Below, in pieces: positions 17,166 to 24,320 of a DNA stretch of 53,236 nucleotides. The notes under the pieces are model-generated. The model made no database searches. It saw only the letters and a program-made list of their open reading frames with translations, and was not told the DNA's origin. The stretch is taken from positions 1 to 53,236 of the forward strand of contig LNDX01000015.1 in assembly GCA_001464475.1 (NCBI GenBank). The letters run 5' to 3'. A program made the position numbers and the translations under genes. How positions within the stretch are numbered: the stretch's first letter is position 1; each line of letters starts with the position of its first letter. The DNA is from Flavobacteriaceae bacterium Ga0077528. Lineage in GTDB: Bacteria; Bacteroidota; Bacteroidia; Flavobacteriales; Flavobacteriaceae.

Positions 17166-17564
17166 TTAAGCAAGATGAACCCATTTTCTTTCACTATTCA
17201 ATTTGAAAGTTCCAATATGTTCTTTATTCCACTCGTTTGGCGCAATTAAAGAAAGAGAATTTGTTCCGTCATTATTGGCATACAAATGATAAATTTCACC
17301 GATTACAGGTTCAAACGAGAATTTGGAGTTGTAAACCAATTCGTTCCATTCAAATTCTTGCATTAATTTTTCATATTGAATTTTAAGTTCGTTAAACTTA
17401 TTTTCAAACTCTTTATTTACATTGTTTATTCCTCTACTTTTCCACGAAACAACATCGTCCATTTTGATAACTGGAGCGCCAACACTTGTAGAATAAGACA
17501 ACAAACTCGCATTGTAACCTTCTTCTTCTGAAAAAACTACATTATCTGGTTTCTTACTATCCAT
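17166..17564 (-). CDS. DUF2452 family protein
   Basis: A 132-residue cytoplasmic protein matching DUF2452, with KPDNVVF at the N-terminus, SVGAPVIKMDDVVSWK near residues 28-43, a helical EFENKFNELKIQYEKLMQEF stretch and FEPVIGEIYHLY near 83-95. No function is known and no catalytic motif is visible. It lies between the TIGR03643 gene (3-base gap) and the flavin reductase (10-base gap) and so belongs to the photoreactivation operon. Confidence 0.85.
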   Translation of the reverse strand: MDSKKPDNVVFSEEEGYNASLLSYSTSVGAPVIKMDDVVSWKSRGINNVNKEFENKFNELKIQYEKLMQEFEWNELVYNSKFSFEPVIGEIYHLYANNDGTNSLSLIAPNEWNKEHIGTFKLNSERKWVHLA

Positions 17565-17567
17565 TTT

Positions 17568-17870
17568 TTAACGTTTAGAAATTTTATTATTTGAAATTGA
17601 ACGTTGCAAATTGCATTTAAATCGGTCAATGCCTTCAACACGTTTCGCCACATGTTTAGTTTTGCAATTTTCAACTCTTTCACGCCACAATTTATAGCTA
17701 CTGAATTTCAATTCTTTTTTCATTAAAGCCTTTACTTCGGCTTCTGTTAAGCCAAACTGAAACTTAATAGCATCGAATGGTGTTCGGTCTTCCCAAGCCA
17801 TTTCAATGATTCTATCAATCTGAATATCAGTTAAATTTTCTTTTTCTGAGGTTGCAATTATCGGTTTCAA
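17568..17870 (-). CDS. TIGR03643 family (DUF2805) protein
   Basis: A 100-residue helix-turn-helix-like protein with the family core LTDIQIDRIIEMAWEDRTPFDAI (about residues 13-35), QFGLTEAEVKALMKKELK and a C-terminal WRERV...KH. The start is TTG at 17870: an in-frame stop lies just upstream, and the first internal ATG would delete the conserved LTDIQID segment. Members occur near photolyase genes, which fits its place as first gene of this operon. A perfect TACTTTTG -7 box lies about 38 bases upstream. The function is unknown; DNA binding is possible. Confidence 0.85.
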   Translation of the reverse strand: MKPIIATSEKENLTDIQIDRIIEMAWEDRTPFDAIKFQFGLTEAEVKALMKKELKFSSYKLWRERVENCKTKHVAKRVEGIDRFKCNLQRSISNNKISKR

Positions 17871-17907
17871 ACTGTGTTTTGTTTAACTTTTATAAATTTT
17901 AATTAAA

Positions 17908-17915
17908 CAAAAGTA
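17908..17915 (-). promoter_or_regulatory. -7 box TACTTTTG of the photoreactivation operon
   Basis: A perfect TAnnTTTG on the minus strand that would give a leader of about 30 bases. It is divergent from the aroB promoter, and the two share the 149-base intergenic region. Confidence 0.55.
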
Positions 17916-17994
17916 ATCATTTTACACTAAGCTAAAAGAATTTTAACTAAAAAATAAGTTATCGCTAAAGTTTAAATGGATAAAATAATATCTC

Positions 17995-18002
17995 TATTTT
18001 TG
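17995..18002 (+). promoter_or_regulatory. -7 box TATTTTTG of aroB
   Basis: A perfect TAnnTTTG match 17 bases before the aroB ATG, implying a very short leader. Confidence 0.55.
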
Positions 18003-18019
18003 TTCAAAATAAAATTTGT

Positions 18020-19081
18020 ATGCAATCTATCGAAGCCAACGGTTACCAAATATTTTTCAATGAAACTGGATATGAAAAAATAAACCTCTTTATATCTGAA
18101 AATAATTATTCCTCTATTTTCATTTTAGTTGACGAGCATACTAATGAATATTGTCTTCCAAAATTCTTACCAAATTTGGCTACAGAAATTCCGATTGAAA
18201 TAATCGAAATTGAAGCCGGTGAAGAAATCAAAAATATTACAACTTGTGTAGAAATTTGGTCAATTTTATCTGAACTTGGAGCTGACAGAAAAAGCTTGAT
18301 AATTAATCTTGGTGGTGGCGTTATTACAGATATTGGCGGATTTATTGCTTCTACTTTCAAAAGAGGAATTGATTTTATAAACGTTCCAACTACATTGTTA
18401 GGAATGGTTGATGCCTCAATTGGTGGAAAAAATGGAGTTGATTTAGGAAATTTAAAAAACCAAATCGGTGTAATTAATGTTCCGAAAATGCTGTTAATTT
18501 CTACCGATTTTCTTGAAACTTTGTCGCAAAGAGAAATGCGTTCTGGATTAGCAGAAATGCTAAAGCATGGTTTGATTTATGATAAAAATTATTGGGAACA
18601 ATTTTTAGATTTAACTAAAGTTGATTTTGCTGATTTTGATGCTTTAATTTACCGTTCTATTGAAATTAAAAACGAAATTGTAAAGCAAGATCCTACAGAA
18701 AATGGCATTCGAAAAGCATTGAATTTTGGTCATACTCTAGGTCACGCAATTGAAAGTCATTTTTTAGAATCTGAAACACCGCTTTTACATGGAGAAGCCA
18801 TAGCAATTGGAATGATTTTAGAAAGTTACCTTTCAAAAGAAAAAGGATTGCTTTCTAACGAAGAATTTCATCAAATTAAATATATTATTTCTAACATTTA
18901 TGAACCTCATAATTTTAATGAAGAGGACATTATTTCAATTCAAAATTTACTCATTCATGACAAGAAAAATGAATACGGAAAAGTACAATTTTCATTAATA
19001 AATGGCATTGGAAAAATCATCATAAATCAATCCGTTGAAAATGAATTAATTATTAATAGTTTTAACGATTACAAATCATAA
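18020..19081 (+). CDS. aroB: 3-dehydroquinate synthase
   Basis: Converts DAHP to 3-dehydroquinate using NAD and a divalent metal, second step of the shikimate pathway, cytoplasmic. The 353 residues match the family. The NAD-binding stretch GGGVITDIGGFIASTFKRG is near residues 97-115, followed by PTTLLGMVDASIGGKNGVD and the metal/substrate residues in EMLKHG (near 181) and NFGHTLGHAIE (near 235-245). It has its own -7 box and is followed by the arginine decarboxylase leader, with no sign of co-regulated shikimate genes. Confidence 0.96.
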   Translation: MQSIEANGYQIFFNETGYEKINLFISENNYSSIFILVDEHTNEYCLPKFLPNLATEIPIEIIEIEAGEEIKNITTCVEIWSILSELGADRKSLIINLGGGVITDIGGFIASTFKRGIDFINVPTTLLGMVDASIGGKNGVDLGNLKNQIGVINVPKMLLISTDFLETLSQREMRSGLAEMLKHGLIYDKNYWEQFLDLTKVDFADFDALIYRSIEIKNEIVKQDPTENGIRKALNFGHTLGHAIESHFLESETPLLHGEAIAIGMILESYLSKEKGLLSNEEFHQIKYIISNIYEPHNFNEEDIISIQNLLIHDKKNEYGKVQFSLINGIGKIIINQSVENELIINSFNDYKS

Positions 19082-19099
19082 GATATTTTTTAAAAAATA

Positions 19100-19131
19100 T
19101 TGCAATTCGGTAATTTTATTTTTTACATTTG
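19100..19131 (+). promoter_or_regulatory. Promoter of the arginine decarboxylase leader
   Basis: TTG (19100-19102) and TACATTTG (19124-19131), spaced by 21 bases, match the Bacteroidetes -33/-7 consensus. Just upstream lies a perfect 18-base palindrome of A and T (19083-19100). Transcription would start near 19137. Confidence 0.6.
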
Positions 19132-19136
19132 TCGTG

Positions 19137-19372
19137 ATGAAAAATAATACTAACACTACTACCAACAGCACTTTCACGCTAAAAACCAATTCTGGTTTTC
19201 AAGTACTGTGTGTTACTTTTTTAACATCTATCAGAACTATTTTAGGTTTGTTTTTGGAACTATTCAAGTCTGACACTGAAAAACTTCCAATAATTTATGC
19301 CAACATTAGGGTTTGAAAATAGAAGATTAACACTGTTTTTCCTTTTTTTAATCTTCTAAATTTCCAATATAA
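19137..19372 (+). other. Long structured 5' leader of the arginine decarboxylase mRNA, with a possible short ORF
   Basis: About 235 bases separate the predicted transcription start from the decarboxylase ATG. The leader could encode a 59-residue peptide whose ATG (19137) coincides with the transcription start, so it would be leaderless; it has no recognised family and I do not call it a gene. Near the end, AGAAGATTAA (19321-19330) pairs with TTAATCTTCT (19348-19357) around a 17-base loop, 15 bases before the decarboxylase start. There is no T run after it, so it is not a simple terminator. Confidence 0.5.
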
Positions 19373-20773
19373 ATGAATACAAAATATTTCGACCTAATTA
19401 ATCAAACATATTATTTTCCGCAGGAAGAATTTACTTTAAATAAAGATAGTGAACTACTTTTTCACAACATTGATTTAATGAAATTGGTTGAGCAATATGG
19501 TACTCCATTAAAATTTACTTATTTACCTCAAATTTCTAACAACATTAAAAGAGCTAAAAATTGGTTCCGAAATGCAATGGAAAAAAATAATTATGAAGGT
19601 AAATATTATTATTGTTATTGTACTAAAAGTTCTCATTTTGAATACATTATGAGTGAAGCTTTTAAGAATAATATTCACGTTGAAACATCATCAGCATTTG
19701 ACATCAACATTGTTGAAAATTTATTAGAAAATGGTAAAATCAACAAAAGCACTTATGTAATTTGTAATGGTTTTAAAAGAGATCAATATGTTACCAATAT
19801 TGCAAGATTAATTAATAATGGTCATAAAAATACTATTCCAATTATTGATAATTATGAGGAATTAGATTTGCTTCAAGCTGAAATTAAAGGAAAATTCAAA
19901 ATTGGAATTAGAATTGCTGCTGAAGAAGAACCAAAATTTGAGTTTTATACATCTCGTCTAGGAATTGGTTATAAAAACATAGTTCAGTTTTATAAAAAAC
20001 AAATTCAAGAAAATGATAGATTAGAGTTGAAGATGCTTCACTTTTTTATCAATACTGGAATAAATGATACTGCATACTATTGGAATGAATTAGTAAAATG
20101 TATTAAAGTTTATATTCAACTTAAAAAGGAATGTCCTACTCTAGATGGATTAAATATTGGTGGAGGTTTTCCAATCAAAAACTCTCTTGCATTTGAATAT
20201 GATTATCAATACATGATTGATGAAATTATTAATCAAATAAAAATTGCTTGTGAAGAAGCTGAAGTTGATGTGCCAAATATTTTCACAGAATTTGGTTCGT
20301 TTACCGTTGGTGAATCAGGTGGAGCAATTTATCAAGTTTTGTATCAAAAACAACAAAATGATAGAGAAGCTTGGAACATGATTGACTCATCATTCATCAC
20401 AACTTTACCTGATACTTGGGCAATCAACAAACGATTTATCATGCTTGCTGTAAATAGATGGAATGACACTTATGAAAGAGTTTTACTCGGTGGAATGACT
20501 TGTGATAGTGATGATTATTACAACTCTGAACAAAACATGAATGCCATTTATTTGCCAAAATACAATAAAGAAAAACCATTATATATTGGATTTTTCAATA
20601 CTGGTGCCTATCAAGAAACTATTGGTGGTTTTGGAGGATTGCATCACTGTTTAATTCCGCAACCAAAACATATATTAATAGACCGTGATAAAAACGGAAT
20701 TATAGCTACAGAAGTATTTTCTGAACAGCAAACAGCTGACGATGTGTTAAAAATTTTAGGATACAATAAATAA
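19373..20773 (+). CDS. speA: Arginine decarboxylase, fold III PLP enzyme
   Basis: Decarboxylates L-arginine to agmatine for polyamine synthesis. The 466-residue protein is shorter than E. coli SpeA and resembles the Bacteroidetes form. The alanine-racemase-like barrel includes the likely PLP lysine K85 in YCYCTKSSH, VETSSAFD near 105, LNIGGGFPIKNS near 263 and EFGSFTVGESGG near 305. The C-terminal sandwich domain has GGMTCDSDDYY near 373-383, supplying the catalytic Cys/Asp of the partner subunit, and GFFNTGAYQ. Assignment to arginine rather than another diamino acid follows family resemblance. It is preceded by a long leader and followed by the deoxyhypusine-synthase-like gene. Confidence 0.88.
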   Translation: MNTKYFDLINQTYYFPQEEFTLNKDSELLFHNIDLMKLVEQYGTPLKFTYLPQISNNIKRAKNWFRNAMEKNNYEGKYYYCYCTKSSHFEYIMSEAFKNNIHVETSSAFDINIVENLLENGKINKSTYVICNGFKRDQYVTNIARLINNGHKNTIPIIDNYEELDLLQAEIKGKFKIGIRIAAEEEPKFEFYTSRLGIGYKNIVQFYKKQIQENDRLELKMLHFFINTGINDTAYYWNELVKCIKVYIQLKKECPTLDGLNIGGGFPIKNSLAFEYDYQYMIDEIINQIKIACEEAEVDVPNIFTEFGSFTVGESGGAIYQVLYQKQQNDREAWNMIDSSFITTLPDTWAINKRFIMLAVNRWNDTYERVLLGGMTCDSDDYYNSEQNMNAIYLPKYNKEKPLYIGFFNTGAYQETIGGFGGLHHCLIPQPKHILIDRDKNGIIATEVFSEQQTADDVLKILGYNK

Positions 20774-20856
20774 TAATAAATAAAACAGTTTGAAGTTTTC
20801 AAAAAAAAGTTTTTCTTTGATGACCAAACTACGAACATAAACATTAAATACATAAA

Positions 20857-21831
20857 ATGAGCAAAGGACCAATAAGTCAGTTTATTGAGAAGAATTATCT
20901 TCACTTCAATGCAGCTGCTTTAGTAGATGCTGCCAAAGGATATGAGCAACATTTACTAGAAAATGGAAAAATGATGATAACTTTAGCTGGTGCAATGAGT
21001 ACTGCTGAGTTAGGAAAATCGCTAGCAGAAATGATTCGTCAAGATAAAGTACACATTATTTCATGTACTGGAGCAAATCTTGAAGAAGATATTATGAATT
21101 TAGTTGCTCACAATTCATACAAAAGAGTTCCAAATTACAGAGATTTATCTCCACAAGAAGAATGGGATTTATTAGAAAACCATTACAATAGAGTTACCGA
21201 TACTTGTATTCCTGAAGAAGAAGCTTTCAGAAGATTACAATCACACTTATATGATATTTGGAATAATGCTGATTCAAAAGACGAGCGTTATTTTCCACAT
21301 GAATTTATGTATCAAATGATTAATTCTGGTGTTTTAGAACAATACTACGAAATTGATCCAAAAGATTCTTGGATGGTTGCTGCTGCAGAAAAAAACCTTC
21401 CAATTGTAGTTCCAGGTTGGGAAGACAGTACCATGGGTAATATTTTTGCTTCTTATTGTATCAAAGGTGAATTCAAACCTACTACAATGAAAAGCGGAAT
21501 TGAATATATGATGTGGTTAGCCGATTGGTATCCTAAAAATTCAAGCGGTAAAGGTATTGGTTTCTTCCAGATTGGTGGAGGAATTGCAGGAGATTTTCCT
21601 ATTTGTGTGGTTCCAATGTTGTACCAAGATATGGAAATGCATGATATTCCTTTCTGGAGTTATTTCTGTCAGATTTCAGATTCAACCACTAGTTATGGTT
21701 CGTACTCAGGTGCGGTTCCAAATGAAAAAATCACTTGGGGTAAATTGGATATTCACACTCCAAAGTTCATCATTGAGTCGGATGCAACCATTGTTGCTCC
21801 ATTAATTTTTGCATATTTATTAGACCAATAA
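20857..21831 (+). CDS. Deoxyhypusine synthase-like protein
   Basis: A 324-residue NAD-dependent enzyme of the deoxyhypusine synthase family. Eukaryotic and archaeal members move aminobutyl from spermidine to eIF5A; bacterial ones have no eIF5A target and are thought to act in polyamine synthesis. Visible features: MITLAGAMSTAELGKSLAEMI near residue 37, SCTGANLEEDI near 69, GGGIAGDF near 242 and ITWGK at 292-296, where K296 corresponds to the catalytic lysine that carries the aminobutyl group. The active site thus looks intact. The gene lies 83 bases after arginine decarboxylase and 9 bases before the acidic protein. Homospermidine synthase-like activity is the main alternative. Confidence 0.9.
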   Translation: MSKGPISQFIEKNYLHFNAAALVDAAKGYEQHLLENGKMMITLAGAMSTAELGKSLAEMIRQDKVHIISCTGANLEEDIMNLVAHNSYKRVPNYRDLSPQEEWDLLENHYNRVTDTCIPEEEAFRRLQSHLYDIWNNADSKDERYFPHEFMYQMINSGVLEQYYEIDPKDSWMVAAAEKNLPIVVPGWEDSTMGNIFASYCIKGEFKPTTMKSGIEYMMWLADWYPKNSSGKGIGFFQIGGGIAGDFPICVVPMLYQDMEMHDIPFWSYFCQISDSTTSYGSYSGAVPNEKITWGKLDIHTPKFIIESDATIVAPLIFAYLLDQ

Positions 21832-21840
21832 AATACATTT

Positions 21841-22263
21841 ATGAGAAGAGTTATTGTTGATTATGCTAAGCTAACTGGCGATATTTTAAACTTATTAGTA
21901 GAGAAATTTCCTGAAGGATATGACGATAGTGATATCATCCGTTTCAGAAATGCTCAAAACGAACTTGTTGAAGCTGTTGAAGTAAGAACTGAAGACACTA
22001 TTTATTTAGTGAAAGTAAGTACAAAATTGGCAAGCAGAATGGAGAAATTTGATGAAGAAGACGATTTGGATTCAGTAATTGAACCTATTTCTCCAGTAAA
22101 AGGTCTAGACTTGGACGACGATGATATTCCAAGCGATGATGACGATGAAGAAGAAGATTTACTAAAAGACAAAGGCGGTTCTGACGATGGTGACGACGAC
22201 GATGATGATGACAATGACGACGAACCTTCAGACAACTTTGACGACGATGACGACGAAGAATAA
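21841..22263 (+). CDS. Small protein with extremely acidic C-terminal tail
   Basis: A 140-residue protein. The first ~75 residues form a compact domain (MRRVIVDYAKLTGDILNLLVEKFPEG, then FRNAQNELVEAVEVRTEDTIYLVKVS). The rest is a disordered tail that is mostly Asp and Glu. No known motif or catalytic residue is visible. It follows the deoxyhypusine-synthase-like gene by 9 bases and is closed by a terminator, so it is the last gene of the polyamine unit. The tail could bind polyamines, metal or a basic partner; this is speculation from charge and context. Confidence 0.75.
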   Translation: MRRVIVDYAKLTGDILNLLVEKFPEGYDDSDIIRFRNAQNELVEAVEVRTEDTIYLVKVSTKLASRMEKFDEEDDLDSVIEPISPVKGLDLDDDDIPSDDDDEEEDLLKDKGGSDDGDDDDDDDNDDEPSDNFDDDDDEE

Positions 22264-22283
22264 ATATTAAATTACAATATTTT

Positions 22284-22327
22284 AAATCCCAAATTCCAAT
22301 ATTTAGTTAAGGAATTTGGGATTTTTT
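22284..22327 (+). terminator. Terminator of the polyamine operon
   Basis: AATCCCAAATTCC pairs with GGAATTTGGGATT around an 11-base loop and is followed by a T run. Related sequences occur at 32574-32620 and inside the dnaX tau region near 43797. Confidence 0.85.
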
Positions 22328-22372
22328 ATAAACTAATTTTTGAAATTTGGAATTTCTCTTTTGGAATTTTTT

Positions 22373-22891
22373 CTAAAGATATCTTTCTTCAAAAACTCTT
22401 TGGTGATGATTTTGATGACCAATAATTATGAAACCGAGTGCTCTAACCGACATTGGATTGTTATTTGCATAACCAACTCTCAGAAGTTGCTCTTCATTAA
22501 ACGATTTGAATAACAACAACGTTGCATGACGAACAGCCGAAAACTCTGTTAGCAATTCCATGATGCTTCTTTTGTTTCCGTTGGCTTCATTGGCAAAATC
22601 ATTCTCTTCATATCCAGGCAATTCGGTTTTGTCATTTCTAGCAAAACGTAAAGCTCTGTAAGCAAAAACTCTTTCGGCATCAATCGTATGCTGAATAATA
22701 TCCTTAATAGTCCATTTTCCTTCAGCATAACTGTAGTCAAATTTATCCATCGGAATATCTTGCACAAATTTGATATACCGATGCAAAGAAATTTCTAATT
22801 CCTCAACAAGTGTATATTCATCAGAAACTTGTGCGACGTAGTTTGCATAGAATGGTGCGTATTCGCTGGATTTAATATCTTTTATAGTCAT
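22373..22891 (-). CDS. DinB family protein
   Basis: A four-helix-bundle DinB_2 protein of 172 residues, a superfamily of metal-dependent, often thiol-transferase-like enzymes. Likely metal ligands are the His in KDIIQHTIDAERVF (near residue 69) and the His pair in GHQNHHQRV near the C-terminus. I chose the ATG at 22891 (MTIKDIKSSEY) because the longer version would overlap the 3' end of the upstream ATPase gene and adds no conserved sequence. The substrate is unknown. Confidence 0.85.
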   Translation of the reverse strand: MTIKDIKSSEYAPFYANYVAQVSDEYTLVEELEISLHRYIKFVQDIPMDKFDYSYAEGKWTIKDIIQHTIDAERVFAYRALRFARNDKTELPGYEENDFANEANGNKRSIMELLTEFSAVRHATLLLFKSFNEEQLLRVGYANNNPMSVRALGFIIIGHQNHHQRVFEERYL

Positions 22892-22911
22892 AATTTTATT
22901 TTTAAATATTG

Positions 22912-24129
22912 TTATTCCTTTATACTCATCCATTGCCAAGCTGGAATAACATTTATTATTAAATTGTCTTTTGTATAAGTATCTCTTTGATTTTGAGTTA
23001 TTATAGTTGAATTATTTATTTTAAAATAATCCATTGCTTCAAACAAGCCATTCGTTTCTCTATCTATATTCATACTATTAATTTCAAAACAGACCTGATA
23101 CAACTCTTTTGGAACACCATTTTTTGCTACAACAAAATCACACTCTCCTTTATTTTGATAGTAATATATCTCTTTACTTTTTCTTCTTAAATGTAAATAA
23201 ACCGCATTTTCTAAAATATGACCATCATTTGGAGAAAATGTAATTTTGTTTTGATGGTAAATTCCCAAATCAATACAATATATTTTTTGAGGATTACGTA
23301 TTTGTTTTTTTATAGAATAGTCAAATTTGGGTACAAAATCGATTAAATATACATCTTTAAAATAGGAAAAATAATCTAAAAAGGTTGTACTGGATTTGAT
23401 TCCAAACATTCCGGATAATGAGTTTCCAGATACTAAAGTTCCTATATTTGATATTAAATAAACCGCCAATTGACGTAAGGAATTTACATCACGCAAACCA
23501 AAGCGTATAGCAACATCTCTGATTAATATATCATCAAGTAAATTATTTAAGTAGGTATCAATTCCCGTACGCAAATAATCAGGCATTCCACCTTTTTTGA
23601 GGTATTCGCAAAAAGAGTTTTCATTATTTTCAAACTCCATAAAAGTCAAAAACTCCGAATAAGAAAAAGGAAACAACTCAGTTGAAAAATGTCTTCCTGT
23701 TAAATGTGTTCCTAATTCCTTACTTAATAAAGAAGCATTTGAACCTGTTATTATTACAAAATAATCTTCTCTTAATAACTTATTTACAAATATTTCCCAA
23801 CCTTTTACAATTTGTATTTCATCAAAAAAAAGAACTTTGGATTTTCTTTCTACAATTTCGTTATGCAAACGTTCAAAATCTTTTATCTCAATTCCTGCAA
23901 ATCTTGGATCTTCAAAATTCAAAAATAATCCTTCATTTGGAAAATACTCCTTTTTGAATTGGAGCTGGATGGTACTTTTTCCGCTTCTTCGCAAACCTGT
24001 AATTATACTTGCAAAACCACTAGCCTTTGGTATCTTGTTAAGAATTTCTCTATGAACACCAACTTGTTTTTTCTCAAAAATGTTTTTTTGTGATTCTATT
24101 ACAGTCGAAAATATTTGTTGTGCTATCAT
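22912..24129 (-). CDS. AAA_14/DUF4143 family ATPase
   Basis: A 405-residue STAND/AAA-like ATPase with Walker A GLRRSGKST (near residues 45-53), Walker B KVLFFDEIQ (near 97-105), sensor TGSNASLL (near 128-135) and a C-terminal DUF4143 nuclease-like region ending in ENAVYLHLRRKSKEIYYYQNKGECDFVV. Such ATPases are abundant in Bacteroidetes and archaea, with poorly defined roles possibly linked to DNA or defence. The -7 box TACATTTG lies 19-26 bases upstream of the ATG. Two 23-base direct repeats lie further upstream. Confidence 0.9.
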   Translation of the reverse strand: MIAQQIFSTVIESQKNIFEKKQVGVHREILNKIPKASGFASIITGLRRSGKSTIQLQFKKEYFPNEGLFLNFEDPRFAGIEIKDFERLHNEIVERKSKVLFFDEIQIVKGWEIFVNKLLREDYFVIITGSNASLLSKELGTHLTGRHFSTELFPFSYSEFLTFMEFENNENSFCEYLKKGGMPDYLRTGIDTYLNNLLDDILIRDVAIRFGLRDVNSLRQLAVYLISNIGTLVSGNSLSGMFGIKSSTTFLDYFSYFKDVYLIDFVPKFDYSIKKQIRNPQKIYCIDLGIYHQNKITFSPNDGHILENAVYLHLRRKSKEIYYYQNKGECDFVVAKNGVPKELYQVCFEINSMNIDRETNGLFEAMDYFKINNSTIITQNQRDTYTKDNLIINVIPAWQWMSIKE

Positions 24130-24147
24130 GATTTTAGTTTAACATTA

Positions 24148-24155
24148 CAAATGTA
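24148..24155 (-). promoter_or_regulatory. -7 box TACATTTG of the DUF4143 ATPase
   Basis: A perfect TAnnTTTG on the minus strand, ending 19 bases before the ATG. No clear -33 element is seen at the usual distance. Confidence 0.5.
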
Positions 24156-24197
24156 CAATATTAACCATTATAAATAATAAAAATAAAACATTTTAAA

Positions 24198-24243
24198 TGA
24201 TAGATATTAATCATTACTAATGAAAGATATTAATCATTACTAA
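24198..24243. repeat. Two tandem 23-base repeats
   Basis: The units 24198-24220 and 24221-24243 differ at one base and contain GATATTAATCATTACTAA; a partial third unit (TGATAGA) follows. They lie upstream of the ATPase promoter and downstream of the PEP carboxylase stop. This could be an operator array for a regulator of the ATPase gene. Confidence 0.6.
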
Positions 24244-24320
24244 TGATAGAATATAAATAATCAGTAAATACAACTTTTTGAAATGTAATGCTTTCATTAA
24301 AAAATCCTTAAAAAAATATT

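Noticed and set aside
19137..19316. Possible 59-codon gene before arginine decarboxylase
   Set aside because: The ATG falls on the predicted transcription start, there is no ribosome binding region and no recognised family. Kept only as a possible leader peptide.
22002..22235. Serine-rich minus-strand ORF
   Set aside because: It is the antisense of the Asp-rich tail (GAC/GAT read as TCG/TCA); no independent evidence.
24198..24243. Minimal CRISPR array
   Set aside because: The 23-base units abut without spacers, and no cas gene is nearby.
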